Assembly: GCA_964426895.1 (NCBI GenBank)
Contig: CAYRSH010000034.1
Coordinates: forward strand, 1-17,294
Length of the DNA: 17,294 nt
DNA from: Caldipriscus sp964426895
GTDB taxonomy: Bacteria; Hydrothermota; Hydrothermia; LBFQ01
Direction of reading: 5' to 3'
This document shows positions 5,890 to 13,665 of the stretch, in pieces. Made by a program: the position numbers and the translations under genes. Under the pieces are notes generated by a model. It saw only the letters and a list, made by a program, of their open reading frames with translations, did not search any database and was not told the DNA's origin. Every line of letters starts with the position of its first letter. Position 1 is the first letter of the stretch.

Positions 5890-8079
5890 ATGTTATCTCT
5901 AATTTTAAACCACATAACCCTTGAAGGTGAGATAAGGGATAGTTTAAATCAAAAAATCCCATTTGCGGTTATAAGGGTTAAGGAGTTAAAAAAGGGAACA
6001 TATTCGGATGAAAGGGGTTATTTTTACTTAAAACTCCCGGATGGTAGATGGACAATAGAGGTAAATGCGATTGGTAAAAAAACCTATACCTTTGTGGTAG
6101 AGGGAAGGGATACCGTAATAAACAAGACCATACTTTTAAAGGATGAACCGTTAACAACACCCGAAATAATTATTACAGCCAAGAGGGAAGAATTCAAAAA
6201 GGGTACGGGTCAGGCAATAAGGTTTAAGGCAGAGGTTATAAGGCAAATCCCCACATTTATTACGGCGGATGTTTTAAGGACTATTCAGGATTTTCCGGGG
6301 GTTTTGGGTTTAGCGGATTTCTCAGGAAAGTTTTCCGTTAGGAGCGGTGGCCCAAACGAAAACGCCGTTTTACTGGATAACGCAACTATCTTTAATCCCT
6401 ATCACTTGGGTGGATTCTTTTCCGTTTTTGATTCGGATGCCCTTGAAAGCTTTACATTTTACAGGTCAAACTTCCCACCAAAATTTGGAGGTGTTATGTC
6501 TTCCGTTTTGGATATGAAAACCTTAGAACCGGATAGTATTTACGGGAACCTTTCAATAAGCCTTCTAGCGACAAAGGTACTCCAAACATTTAAAGGTGAA
6601 AGATTTGGGGGGTTGGTATCTCTCAGGAGGTCTTACTTTGACGCCACGCTTAAACTCTTTCATTACGATTTTCCATATTATTTTTACGATGCTTTGGGAA
6701 AGGTGTATTATAACTTAAACGATAAATGGACGGTTTCCACCACATTTATGCACGGAAGGGATCACTTCAACTTCACCATTAACAGGGCTTTTTTGAAAAC
6801 ATTTTGGGGAAACGATTTAGTGGCATTTAATTCAAGGGTTATCTTTGGCAATTGGATAAACTTCACCACTTTCGGCAGTACATATTTTACAAACGGGATA
6901 TCCGTCGGGTATGAAAACCAAAACTTTGTTTCCATAAAATCACCTATGGATTTAACGGAGTTTAAAACGAACTTTATAAGCATATCCGAAGATAGGGAGG
7001 TAAGCATGGGGTTAGATGTTCAAAGGGGTACGGGGAAATTTGAGCAGGAATTTTTCGGTTCCAATTTCCAATTCTCGGGTATGGGTTATGCATCGGCCAT
7101 TTTCGGTGAGTATATGCTAAAAAGGGGTTTGTACAACCTATCCCTTGGATTTCGTATAAACGCCTTTTTGAGAAAACTTATAAACGACCCAAAAAGGGAT
7201 GTAATATATTTAAACCCAGAACCAAGGATAACCTTTAAGATATTTTTAACCCCGGATGTAGCATTAAAGGGTGGATTTGGCATTTTCCACCAGTATTATG
7301 TGGGTTTATCCGGAGGTGGTGGAACACTCGGTGAGGTCCTATCGTCGTTTTATTACTGGGTTCCGGTTTATAGGGGGTTTGAGCCGGAAAGGGCATACCA
7401 TTACTCCTTGGGCTTATCCGGAATAACTCCTTGGGGGGATTGGGAAATAGAGGGGTTTTATAAAGACTACCCATACATACTGATTGACAACCCCAATGTT
7501 GATCCAAACGATATTTTTGGGACTTTGTTTAGAAAGGGATACGGTTGGGCTTACGGGTTTGACGGTTATGTTAGAAAGGACATGGGAAGGCTTAGGGGTA
7601 TGGTGTCTTATTCCTTTTTGGTTGGCAGGGTAAAAATTTCGGATTCCCTTATGAATTCCCCGTATGATAGGAGAAATGCGGTTATAATTACATTATCTTA
7701 TGATATCCGTAGGGGTTTTGAAGGGGGTTTTAGGTTTGCCTATCAGAGTGGGCTTCCTTACACGGGCGCTATCGGTAGGTATGATATATACACCATTTAT
7801 GACCCCGGAACGGGACTGCCCGCAAGGTTGAGAACGGAGGAGATTTATAGTTATCCCTATTCCTTACGGTATCCCCCATATCACAGGGCGGATGTTTATA
7901 TATCAAAAACTTTTAGCATTAAACGGTTTAAGGGGAAATTATCCATTTCGGTTATAAACATTTATAACCGGGAAAATGTATTCACATACTTCTACGACTA
8001 CTCCAAAGACCCACCTCAAAGGATAACAATCCCCCAACTGCCGTTATTCCCGTCCTTAGAGATATTCCTAAACTGGTAA
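5890..8079 (+). CDS. TonB-dependent receptor-like outer-membrane protein with N-terminal carboxypeptidase-regulatory-like domain
   Basis: A 729-residue outer-membrane protein. Residues about 10-85 form a CarboxypepD_reg-like beta domain (LEGEIRDSLNQKIPFAVIRV, TYSDERGYFYLKLPDG). About 105-215 is the plug domain, with IRQIPTFITADVLRTIQDFPGV, SVRSGGPNENAVLLDN and FGGVMSSVLDMKT. The remainder is a beta-barrel rich in alternating aromatic residues, ending in Leu-Asn-Trp, a C-terminal aromatic residue as in Omp85-inserted barrels. The substrate is not evident; the similarity is to Bacteroidota-type receptors with an N-terminal extension. The N-terminus (MLSLILNHITLEG) is a very short signal peptide without a basic residue, yet an in-frame stop prevents any upstream start. 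It is divergent from the GWxTD gene, so the two may share a control region. No TonB, ExbB or ExbD gene is in the window. Confidence 0.9.
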   Translation: MLSLILNHITLEGEIRDSLNQKIPFAVIRVKELKKGTYSDERGYFYLKLPDGRWTIEVNAIGKKTYTFVVEGRDTVINKTILLKDEPLTTPEIIITAKREEFKKGTGQAIRFKAEVIRQIPTFITADVLRTIQDFPGVLGLADFSGKFSVRSGGPNENAVLLDNATIFNPYHLGGFFSVFDSDALESFTFYRSNFPPKFGGVMSSVLDMKTLEPDSIYGNLSISLLATKVLQTFKGERFGGLVSLRRSYFDATLKLFHYDFPYYFYDALGKVYYNLNDKWTVSTTFMHGRDHFNFTINRAFLKTFWGNDLVAFNSRVIFGNWINFTTFGSTYFTNGISVGYENQNFVSIKSPMDLTEFKTNFISISEDREVSMGLDVQRGTGKFEQEFFGSNFQFSGMGYASAIFGEYMLKRGLYNLSLGFRINAFLRKLINDPKRDVIYLNPEPRITFKIFLTPDVALKGGFGIFHQYYVGLSGGGGTLGEVLSSFYYWVPVYRGFEPERAYHYSLGLSGITPWGDWEIEGFYKDYPYILIDNPNVDPNDIFGTLFRKGYGWAYGFDGYVRKDMGRLRGMVSYSFLVGRVKISDSLMNSPYDRRNAVIITLSYDIRRGFEGGFRFAYQSGLPYTGAIGRYDIYTIYDPGTGLPARLRTEEIYSYPYSLRYPPYHRADVYISKTFSIKRFKGKLSISVINIYNRENVFTYFYDYSKDPPQRITIPQLPLFPSLEIFLNW

Positions 8080-8085
8080 ATTTAC

Positions 8086-8140
8086 AACTTTATAATTATC
8101 GGTTATGGGAAGGGATGAAATACTTAAAAAGGCAGAAGAA
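8086..8140 (+). repeat. 55-nt direct repeat, left copy at scaffold gap
   Basis: Identical over all 55 bases to 8241-8295. It holds the -10 box (TATAAT 8091-8096) and the first 12 codons of the methyltransferase (ATG at 8105), then stops at the N run. It is best read as the overlapping end of the left contig, not as a gene copy. Confidence 0.9.
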
Positions 8141-8240
8141 NNNNNNNNNNNNNNNNNNNNNNNNNNNNNNNNNNNNNNNNNNNNNNNNNNNNNNNNNNNN
8201 NNNNNNNNNNNNNNNNNNNNNNNNNNNNNNNNNNNNNNNN
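8141..8240. other. Assembly gap: 100 N
   Basis: Exactly 100 unknown bases between two identical 55-nt ends. The round length indicates a scaffolding placeholder. The flanking sequence suggests that the true gap is zero and the contigs overlap by 55 nt. Confidence 0.97.
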
Positions 8241-8295
8241 AACTTTATAATTATCGGTTATGGGAAGGGATGAAATACTTAAAAAGGCAGAAGAA
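8241..8295 (+). repeat. 55-nt direct repeat, right copy at scaffold gap
   Basis: Second copy of 8086-8140. It begins directly after the N run and continues into the intact methyltransferase gene. Confidence 0.9.
8246..8251 (+). promoter_or_regulatory. -10 box of methyltransferase gene, leaderless type
   Basis: A perfect TATAAT, 8 nt before the ATG at 8260. The duplicated left copy is at 8091-8096. If the repeat is collapsed, the promoter sits in the 25 nt between the TonB receptor stop and this start. No -35 is recognisable. Confidence 0.65.
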
Positions 8296-9198
8296 CTGAA
8301 CGATTTCCTTATGGATATTTCCAAAAAAGTTGAGGGAATGTATCCCTCTATTGATGGTACATACCATACCATAAGGGAAAAAATATGCGAAGTGGTGAAA
8401 ATATGCTCCGAATACAAGGGCGATGATGAAGGGGAATTGCAAGGAATGTTTAGGGAAATCACCGATCCCGCCTTTCGTCAGAGTTGGGCTTTTTCTTGGG
8501 CGAGGAGTTGGCCAAAGGGTTATCCGGGGGATTTTAAAATATTAGAAAGTATTTATGAAGGTTTTCCGAAGGGCAAAGGGTTGGGTGGTTATTTGGATAT
8601 TTTTGGTTTTAACACAAAACTGGCGAGGGCCGTAAAGCACCGTATGGAAACAATGGGTAGGATATTGTCAATGGAAACATATAAAAGAAACGGAAATCTT
8701 AGGGTTCTTAATGTTGCAAGTGGCCCATGCCGTGAATATTTTATGTTCAAGGATCATTTGGACTTTAAAAGAACGGAGTTTGTTTGCTTGGATATGGATG
8801 AGGAAGCATTTGATTATGTTAAAGATAGGTTGGAAAAGGAAAATATAAGGGGTAAATTTGAGTTTGTTAAGGGTAATGCCCTCCGGTTTGATTTCCCATC
8901 TTTGGGAAAATTTGATATAATTTACAGCGTTGGTTTAATGGATTATGTTGAGGATTCGGCCGTTAAAAAGATGTTAATATCTTGGAAAGGTATGCTTAAC
9001 CCGGATGGAATTATAGTCGTATCTTTTAAAGATGCCGAGAGGTATGACAAGACATTTTACCAGTGGTTTGCGAATTGGTATTTCTTACAAAGGAATTACG
9101 GGGATATATTAAACCTGCTCAAAGAAAGTGGTTTTTCGGAAATAGTACCTATAAGGGAAAGCACCGGTTCTATTGTGCTCTTCGTATTAAAACCCTAA
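8260..9198 (+). CDS. Class I SAM-dependent methyltransferase
   Basis: A 312-residue methyltransferase with a Rossmann SAM-binding core at about residues 145-260. Motif I is VLNVASGPCRE (149-159), the acidic residue at the end of strand 2 is in CLDMD (176-180), and later strands read GKFDIIYSVGLMDYVED and LNPDGIIVVSF. The N-terminal 140 residues are helical, with a KGYPGDFKILESIYEG segment that I associate with methyltransferases annotated as '3-hydroxypalmitate methyl ester (extracellular factor) synthesis proteins'. The substrate is unknown, and that annotation should not be taken as evidence of quorum signalling here. The start is fixed by the TATAAT spacing and the MGRDEIL beginning. The 3' end overlaps the convergent glycosyltransferase gene by 29 nt. 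A truncated duplicate of its first codons lies before the gap. Confidence 0.85.
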   Translation: MGRDEILKKAEELNDFLMDISKKVEGMYPSIDGTYHTIREKICEVVKICSEYKGDDEGELQGMFREITDPAFRQSWAFSWARSWPKGYPGDFKILESIYEGFPKGKGLGGYLDIFGFNTKLARAVKHRMETMGRILSMETYKRNGNLRVLNVASGPCREYFMFKDHLDFKRTEFVCLDMDEEAFDYVKDRLEKENIRGKFEFVKGNALRFDFPSLGKFDIIYSVGLMDYVEDSAVKKMLISWKGMLNPDGIIVVSFKDAERYDKTFYQWFANWYFLQRNYGDILNLLKESGFSEIVPIRESTGSIVLFVLKP

Positions 9199-10060
9199 GG
9201 GATTCTTTAAGCCTATTTTTTGCGTTTTGAATTGAAAAGTATTCAAGGTTTGCCTTTGGGGGTTTAATTCCGCTTTTTATGTATTCCGCCATATCCTCTA
9301 AGGAATCAAAGCCGTAATCGTATAAACCCAGCATTTGGAGTATCTCCCATACACCACCGGATGTTTTAAGTGTTAAAACCGGTGTGTTGTAATAAAGGGC
9401 TTCAAGGGAGGTTAAAGAGAAGGATTCGTAATATGACGATACTATTAATGCGTAAGTCTTCTCGTAAAATTGTGATAAATCTTCAACATACCCAAAAAAC
9501 TTAACATTTTTTCTGTCCCTACCCTCCAAACCTACGACCCAACCTTCATATCCGGTAAGGTTAAGGAGTTTTAAAAACCTGTCAAAACCCTTTATCCAAG
9601 CATTTCTGCCCACCCATAATAACGCCCTTTCCCTATTTAAACCCTTAGGCTTTGGAAGTTTGCTAAAATCCAAACCTATATGAACCACATAAGGATTTAT
9701 CCCATAAAACTTACGGCACATCTCCGCCATTGAAAAACCCGGGGCAAGCCAACCGTCAAACTTTTTTACCCAATTTTTAAACTTTGAGAGTTTATAAAGA
9801 TTTAAAGGGTTTTTCTCAAAACCTCCCAAAACCATTTTCCTTGATAAAGCCCTCAAACCGTGAAAGAAGAAAAACTTGGGGACATTAATACTTTCGGGGT
9901 TCAAATCCTTAAAATATCCGTTGATAACAACCGCTTCGTAATCCTTTATCTCCGGAAATCCCCTTCCCTCCACCTCCCACACCTTAAAGTCCTCACCCTC
10001 AATCTCACTCAAAAACTTACCAACACCCCCTCCCCTTTTCCCTACGATGAATAACACCAA
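9170..10060 (-). CDS. Glycosyltransferase, GT4-like (group 1)
   Basis: A retaining GT-B-fold glycosyltransferase that moves a sugar from a nucleotide-sugar donor. At 296 residues it is shorter than most GT4 members (350-400). The C-terminal donor domain is clear from about residue 145: ALLWVGRNAWIKGFDRFLKLL, FFGYVEDLSQFYEKTYALIVSSYYESFSLTSLEAL, with the E-x7-E pair at Glu212 and Glu220, then TPVLTLKTSGGV. The N-terminal domain is small and has a Gly-rich loop (GKRGGGVGKFL). Acceptor unknown; an envelope polysaccharide or glycoprotein is likely. The start is uncertain between TTG 10060 and GTG 10057; no upstream ATG exists. It directly abuts the subtilase stop (TAATTG), so the two probably form one transcript, though a TATAAT at 10073-10068 could add an internal promoter. 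Confidence 0.85.
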   Translation of the reverse strand: MVLFIVGKRGGGVGKFLSEIEGEDFKVWEVEGRGFPEIKDYEAVVINGYFKDLNPESINVPKFFFFHGLRALSRKMVLGGFEKNPLNLYKLSKFKNWVKKFDGWLAPGFSMAEMCRKFYGINPYVVHIGLDFSKLPKPKGLNRERALLWVGRNAWIKGFDRFLKLLNLTGYEGWVVGLEGRDRKNVKFFGYVEDLSQFYEKTYALIVSSYYESFSLTSLEALYYNTPVLTLKTSGGVWEILQMLGLYDYGFDSLEDMAEYIKSGIKPPKANLEYFSIQNAKNRLKESLRVLIRRAQ

Positions 10061-12214
10061 TTATCTGATTATAACCCTATAAACCCTATCGCCGGCCTTG
10101 ATGAAGAACACACCTTTGTTTAGTTCAACCTTTTCACCCTTGCCAAACTCACCTATGAGCCTTCCCGTTGATGTGTATATTTTAGCGGGCTCATGCAGCG
10201 CTATATTTCTCCCTTTTACGATAAACGGCTTTGTAATGGAAACCCTTGTAGAAATAACATCTTCACTAACGCCCAAAGGATCGTTATTTCCACAGGGACC
10301 ACCGTCTATGGCGACGAGGCTATAAGGCTGACCACCCGGTTTGGGATTGTTTAATGTTATACCCTTGACATTTACCGTCCAATACCCCCTTTGGGCGTTT
10401 TCAACATAAACAACCTCAACATTATTTACATAATCCGTAGGTCCAGGTGGATTTGGTATTGATTGACCCCCTGAGAACTTGTTCCCTTTATACACCGTTC
10501 CATCCGGCGCTATGACTTCAAGGTCAAGGTTGTTTTGTAATGTACTTCCGGGTGCGTCAGTCCAAGCTAAAACCACCTTGAAATAAGGGGTTGTAAATTG
10601 GGAAGGGCAACCCACGGGTATGTTATATGTCTCCGTTGCACCGGCCTGAACCCCAATACTATCATCAACCACAAAAAGCCTGTGCTTTTCCGCCATATCG
10701 TCAAAGAACAAAGCCCTCTTCAAGTTTATCCTTCCCCAACCTATTGCGTTATTAGGTGGGAGGTTTTCGTTTAACAGTTTTTCTGCCGATGCTATAAGCA
10801 TAGCCTTTAAAAGTGAGCCTTGTGGGTTAAAAGCATTTGACGATACCGGGCTACCCGTTGGATACCAACCCTCGCGGAAGTATTGCCTTACGATTGCGGC
10901 GGCACCTGCCGCGGCAGGGGTTGCCATAGATGTACCCATAAATCCCGAACCAACAACGGCGCAGGAATATGTCCTATCCGTCCTGTTTTTCGCGGATGTT
11001 ATATAACTTGGGGTAAACCTGTTATCCCCCCCTGGTGTCATAACATCGGGCTTTATTCTACCGTCATATGTGGGGCCTTGGCTGGAATACCAGGCCCTGT
11101 TCTCATCCGGAGGGATTGCCGCGTTTGAAAACGCCCCGGCCGCACCAACGGTTAAAATGTTCTTTGCAGTTGCCGGTGCTCCAACGGTACCATCTTCATA
11201 AGATGAGGCGTCACTGTTATTTCCAGCGGCAAACAAAACCAAGGCATCCGGGTGGTCCCACATAAACTGGTCGGCATCACGGGCGTTTGTGGTATAAGCG
11301 TTTATATTGCTTCCCCAAGAGTTCGTTATAACCCTTGCCCCATCGTTGTAAAACCAAGTAAAAATCGTGTTTATTGAGTACGAATAGCATATACCCCCAC
11401 AACTGCTACAACTCGGACCCCCGGCATCTCCAAATGTGATTTTGGCCTTATATGCCATACCCCTAAAATCCAAAAATATACCTGTGGTATCTGGGTCTCC
11501 GGCTGCTGTTCCAGAAACATGTGTTCCATGTTCACCCGGACATGTCGCGAAATCATCGGCATAAGGTGACAATTGCCTATAATTAACCACCTTTCTATGG
11601 GATGGACCTGGCATTATAACTGATGTGTCCCTGAAAAAGCAGGAGTAGTAATCAAGACCCGTGTCCATCACACCTATTATTTCCCCCTCTCCGTGCAGTC
11701 CGTGAGCCCAAACCAAAGAATCGCCAAATACATGTGTTTGGAAAGACCACCTCGTATTCCTATTCCACAAATAATTTTTATAGTTGGGTTCTATCCTCGC
11801 GACGTAAGGCAAAGATGCCATCCTTTGGGAAAAGTATAAAACCTCCTCTCCTGGAACCAAGACCTTAAACCTTGGAACATCTTCAAAGGGTACGGGTTCG
11901 TATCCCAATTTCTTTATTTCAAGTTCCAAAGTCCTTTTATCCGCATTTGGAAAACCTACTACCAAGAGTTCCACGAGTGAGCCATCCTTTGCATCCCCGA
12001 ACTTACCTTCATATATTTCCTTTGCTATTTTTAACTCCGCTGGGATTTTCGTTATTTGGAAGTTTGGGAGTTTAACACCATTCGGGACATGGGCTATATA
12101 TCCGTATTGCGGCAGGTATTCGTATATTTTCACACCCCTGTTTGCCAAATTCAAAGCATCCGCATTTTCACCAACAGGCTTAACAAGTGCCCAATACGAT
12201 AAAACCATTAGCAT
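10061..12214 (-). CDS. Secreted subtilisin-like serine protease (S8), with C-terminal sorting-like tail
   Basis: An exported S8 peptidase, 717 residues from the ATG at 12214. A TTG at 12217 would add one residue; numbering here includes it. A short N-terminal hydrophobic stretch (MLMVLSYWALV) is followed by a propeptide-like region to about 155. The catalytic triad is Asp185 (VMDTGLD), His230 (GEHGTHVSG) and Ser430 (GTSMATPAAAG), with oxyanion Asn333 (AAGNN). The Cys-rich SCSSCGGIC insert (269-277) may hold disulfides. The catalytic domain and the following jelly-roll (about 510-645, VVLAWTDAPGS, NNLDLEV) resemble Kp43-type subtilases. The last 70 residues (AKIYTSTGRLIGEF, ELNKGVFFIKAG, YRVIIR) resemble type IX secretion sorting domains, so surface delivery by that route is possible but unproven. 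It is followed directly by the glycosyltransferase gene. Confidence 0.93.
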   Translation of the reverse strand: MLMVLSYWALVKPVGENADALNLANRGVKIYEYLPQYGYIAHVPNGVKLPNFQITKIPAELKIAKEIYEGKFGDAKDGSLVELLVVGFPNADKRTLELEIKKLGYEPVPFEDVPRFKVLVPGEEVLYFSQRMASLPYVARIEPNYKNYLWNRNTRWSFQTHVFGDSLVWAHGLHGEGEIIGVMDTGLDYYSCFFRDTSVIMPGPSHRKVVNYRQLSPYADDFATCPGEHGTHVSGTAAGDPDTTGIFLDFRGMAYKAKITFGDAGGPSCSSCGGICYSYSINTIFTWFYNDGARVITNSWGSNINAYTTNARDADQFMWDHPDALVLFAAGNNSDASSYEDGTVGAPATAKNILTVGAAGAFSNAAIPPDENRAWYSSQGPTYDGRIKPDVMTPGGDNRFTPSYITSAKNRTDRTYSCAVVGSGFMGTSMATPAAAGAAAIVRQYFREGWYPTGSPVSSNAFNPQGSLLKAMLIASAEKLLNENLPPNNAIGWGRINLKRALFFDDMAEKHRLFVVDDSIGVQAGATETYNIPVGCPSQFTTPYFKVVLAWTDAPGSTLQNNLDLEVIAPDGTVYKGNKFSGGQSIPNPPGPTDYVNNVEVVYVENAQRGYWTVNVKGITLNNPKPGGQPYSLVAIDGGPCGNNDPLGVSEDVISTRVSITKPFIVKGRNIALHEPAKIYTSTGRLIGEFGKGEKVELNKGVFFIKAGDRVYRVIIR
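10068..10073 (-). promoter_or_regulatory. Possible internal -10 box before the glycosyltransferase
   Basis: TATAAT formed by the last codons of the subtilase (Val-Ile-Ile-Arg), 7 nt before the TTG start. It fits the spacing pattern, but the hexamer is also simply what these codons encode. Confidence 0.25.
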
Positions 12215-12222
12215 CAACAGGT

Positions 12223-12228
12223 ATTATA
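12223..12228 (-). promoter_or_regulatory. -10 box of the subtilase gene, leaderless type
   Basis: A perfect TATAAT on the minus strand, 8 nt before the ATG at 12214. This spacing favours that ATG over the TTG at 12217. No convincing -35 is seen. Confidence 0.6.
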
Positions 12229-12295
12229 TCCCCGTTGAATTTATTTATGGGGAATGGGTTTCAAAGGGCATAGTTTAAACTGGTTTATTCATCAT

Positions 12296-12315
12296 TATAA
12301 TACCAATAATATAAA
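12296..12315 (+). promoter_or_regulatory. Promoter region of beta-propeller lipoprotein gene
   Basis: Two -10-like hexamers lie here: TATAAT at 12296-12301 (21 nt before the ATG at 12323) and TATAAA at 12310-12315 (7 nt before it). The first would leave a short leader with an AAAGG ribosome-binding-like site; the second would be leaderless. The region is shared with the divergent subtilase promoter. Confidence 0.45.
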
Positions 12316-12322
12316 GGCAAAA

Positions 12323-13498
12323 ATGTTGCTTATACGGGTAGGTTTGGCCGTGATTATGATAGCCATTGCTACATGTAGAGAACCCTTTGGATCTGGAGGA
12401 TCACCAACTCAAACCCAAGTATCATCCTACTATCCCACTTATATATATCCAACCAGAGATAACGCTCTGCTCATTTCGGGTTTCCGTTATTTTTATGGAG
12501 GGGATAACGATGCATCTACTTTGGGGTTTATATTAAAGGTTGATGGTTCCGGAAATCTGATATGGGTGGAGGATAATTTAGATAGTATTAGTAATTCCAT
12601 CGTGAAGGAGTTGATGGATGGAAGCGTGGTTATGGTAAGTAGAGATTATAAAGGCTATAACATCGTAGCGCTTATGCTTGACAATGGGGGAAATAAAATT
12701 TGGAGAAAAACATACGATATAGGTGCAACCCATTCACCCTTTGATTTTGAAGAATCGGCGGATGGAACCTTGTTAATAGTTGGGGCTTATAGTGTATTGC
12801 AGGATGATGACGATGGATGGGGACCTACGGGCAAAATAAATTCCAATCCGCCTATTGCTGTATATAATGTATCCGACATTTGGGGTGGGGGAAGTTATTA
12901 TACTTATGCCATGGTTCTAAAAACCGATAGGTCTGGAAACTATATTCAACATAGAAATTTTGATTATAGCGGTTTTTCAAGTATTGTAAGGACTTCTGAT
13001 GGGAATTTTATTATTTCGGGTTCGGCCACACTAAAAATAGACCCCAACATTAATACGATATGGACGAAGTCGTATAACGGTATCGTAAGGGGTAATGGCA
13101 ATGGGGAATATGTAATAGCCACAATTTCAGGTAATATGATTTACTTCTACAAAATAAACGAGAGTGGGGATTCCGTTTCCCAGTTTGCATATTCAACGGG
13201 TTGTAGCGGAAATGTATATGGTTCTTTTTCTCCCTTTGTTGTAGATAGCATTTATTATGTTTTAACATATGTTTGCAACGCCGGTGGAAATAATGTACCG
13301 TATTTTGTAAAAGTTGATGAAAGTGGAAACGATATATGGAAGGTGAAAGGGCCGAGAATATCAGGTACAGCATCTTATATTGCAAAAACTTCTGGTGGAA
13401 ATTACATGGCGGTTATGGATGATAATGGTTTGCACCTTATTAAATTGGATGTAGGGGGAAATATTATATGGGAAAAGAAAATCGAAAAAATCGAATGA
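12323..13498 (+). CDS. Predicted lipoprotein with repeated beta-propeller blades
   Basis: A 391-residue exported protein from the ATG at 12323. I chose this start because MLLIRVGLAVIMIAIATC is a good signal peptide with a lipobox-like I-A-T-C at 15-18 (Thr at -1 is unusual), whereas an upstream in-frame ATG (12254) would add 23 hydrophilic residues. The mature part has about seven repeats of about 40-60 residues, each ending in a consensus like (V/L)K-x-D-x-x-G-N-x-I-W: GFILKVDGSGNLIW, LMLDNGGNKIW, VLKTDRSGNYIQ, LKIDPNINTIW, YKINESGDSV, VKVDESGNDIW, IKLDVGGNIIW. This suggests a seven-bladed propeller of the kind found in secreted FCB-group proteins. Its function is unknown; perhaps surface binding. 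It is divergent from the subtilase gene and its stop overlaps a short open frame in the next intergenic block. Confidence 0.78.
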   Translation: MLLIRVGLAVIMIAIATCREPFGSGGSPTQTQVSSYYPTYIYPTRDNALLISGFRYFYGGDNDASTLGFILKVDGSGNLIWVEDNLDSISNSIVKELMDGSVVMVSRDYKGYNIVALMLDNGGNKIWRKTYDIGATHSPFDFEESADGTLLIVGAYSVLQDDDDGWGPTGKINSNPPIAVYNVSDIWGGGSYYTYAMVLKTDRSGNYIQHRNFDYSGFSSIVRTSDGNFIISGSATLKIDPNINTIWTKSYNGIVRGNGNGEYVIATISGNMIYFYKINESGDSVSQFAYSTGCSGNVYGSFSPFVVDSIYYVLTYVCNAGGNNVPYFVKVDESGNDIWKVKGPRISGTASYIAKTSGGNYMAVMDDNGLHLIKLDVGGNIIWEKKIEKIE

Positions 13499-13665
13499 AA
13501 AGCCAGAATTTAACGGCTTATCCTTCCTATCTATCTAGGTATGCTTTGGTTTCGGCGTACGGGCCACACTTCGGTGAGTAGCAGGTTAGGGGTTCAATGC
13601 TAAAAGAGGAGTCGCCAAAAATGCATAGACAGTCGGGGGATAAGGTTTGGCCGTCAGGGGGCTTT
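13499..13665 (+). ncRNA. Candidate structured RNA between convergent genes, unidentified
   Basis: This is the longest stretch without a recognisable gene, and its composition differs from its neighbours (more G+C, few AGG/ATA words). Its two ends can pair. 13517-13526 (CTTATCCTTC) pairs with 13635-13644 (GGGGGATAAG): 8 Watson-Crick plus 2 G-U pairs. AAAGCC (13499-13504) can pair with GGCTTT (13660-13665), and ACGGC (13513-13517) with GCCGT (13650-13654), although base 13517 is shared with the first helix. Inside are a 6-bp hairpin GTATGC/GCGTAC (13539-13544 with 13555-13560, one G-U) and a CAC-TTCG-GTG tetraloop hairpin (13567-13576). The G-U pairs form only in plus-strand RNA. I could not match it to SRP RNA, RNase P, tmRNA, a tRNA or a riboswitch class I know. 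The last 12 bases overlap the 3' end of murG. A mobile-element remnant is the main alternative. Confidence 0.4.

Noticed and set aside
8086..8295. Genuine tandem duplication or attachment-site repeat
   Set aside because: Both copies abut the N run exactly and are perfectly identical, as expected of contig-end overlap rather than a biological repeat.
8105..8299. A coding region running through the N run
   Set aside because: It is an artefact of the 100-N placeholder; it repeats the beginning of the methyltransferase and then changes frame.
13499..13520. Intrinsic terminator hairpin (AAGCC / GGCTT) after the lipoprotein gene
   Set aside because: The 5-bp stem with a 10-nt loop is not followed by a T-run, so Rho-independent termination is not supported. 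Its arms may pair elsewhere in the block.
13583..13606. tRNA-like T-arm (GGTTCAATG)
   Set aside because: The stem around the loop does not pair properly, and no acceptor stem, D-arm or anticodon arm could be found.
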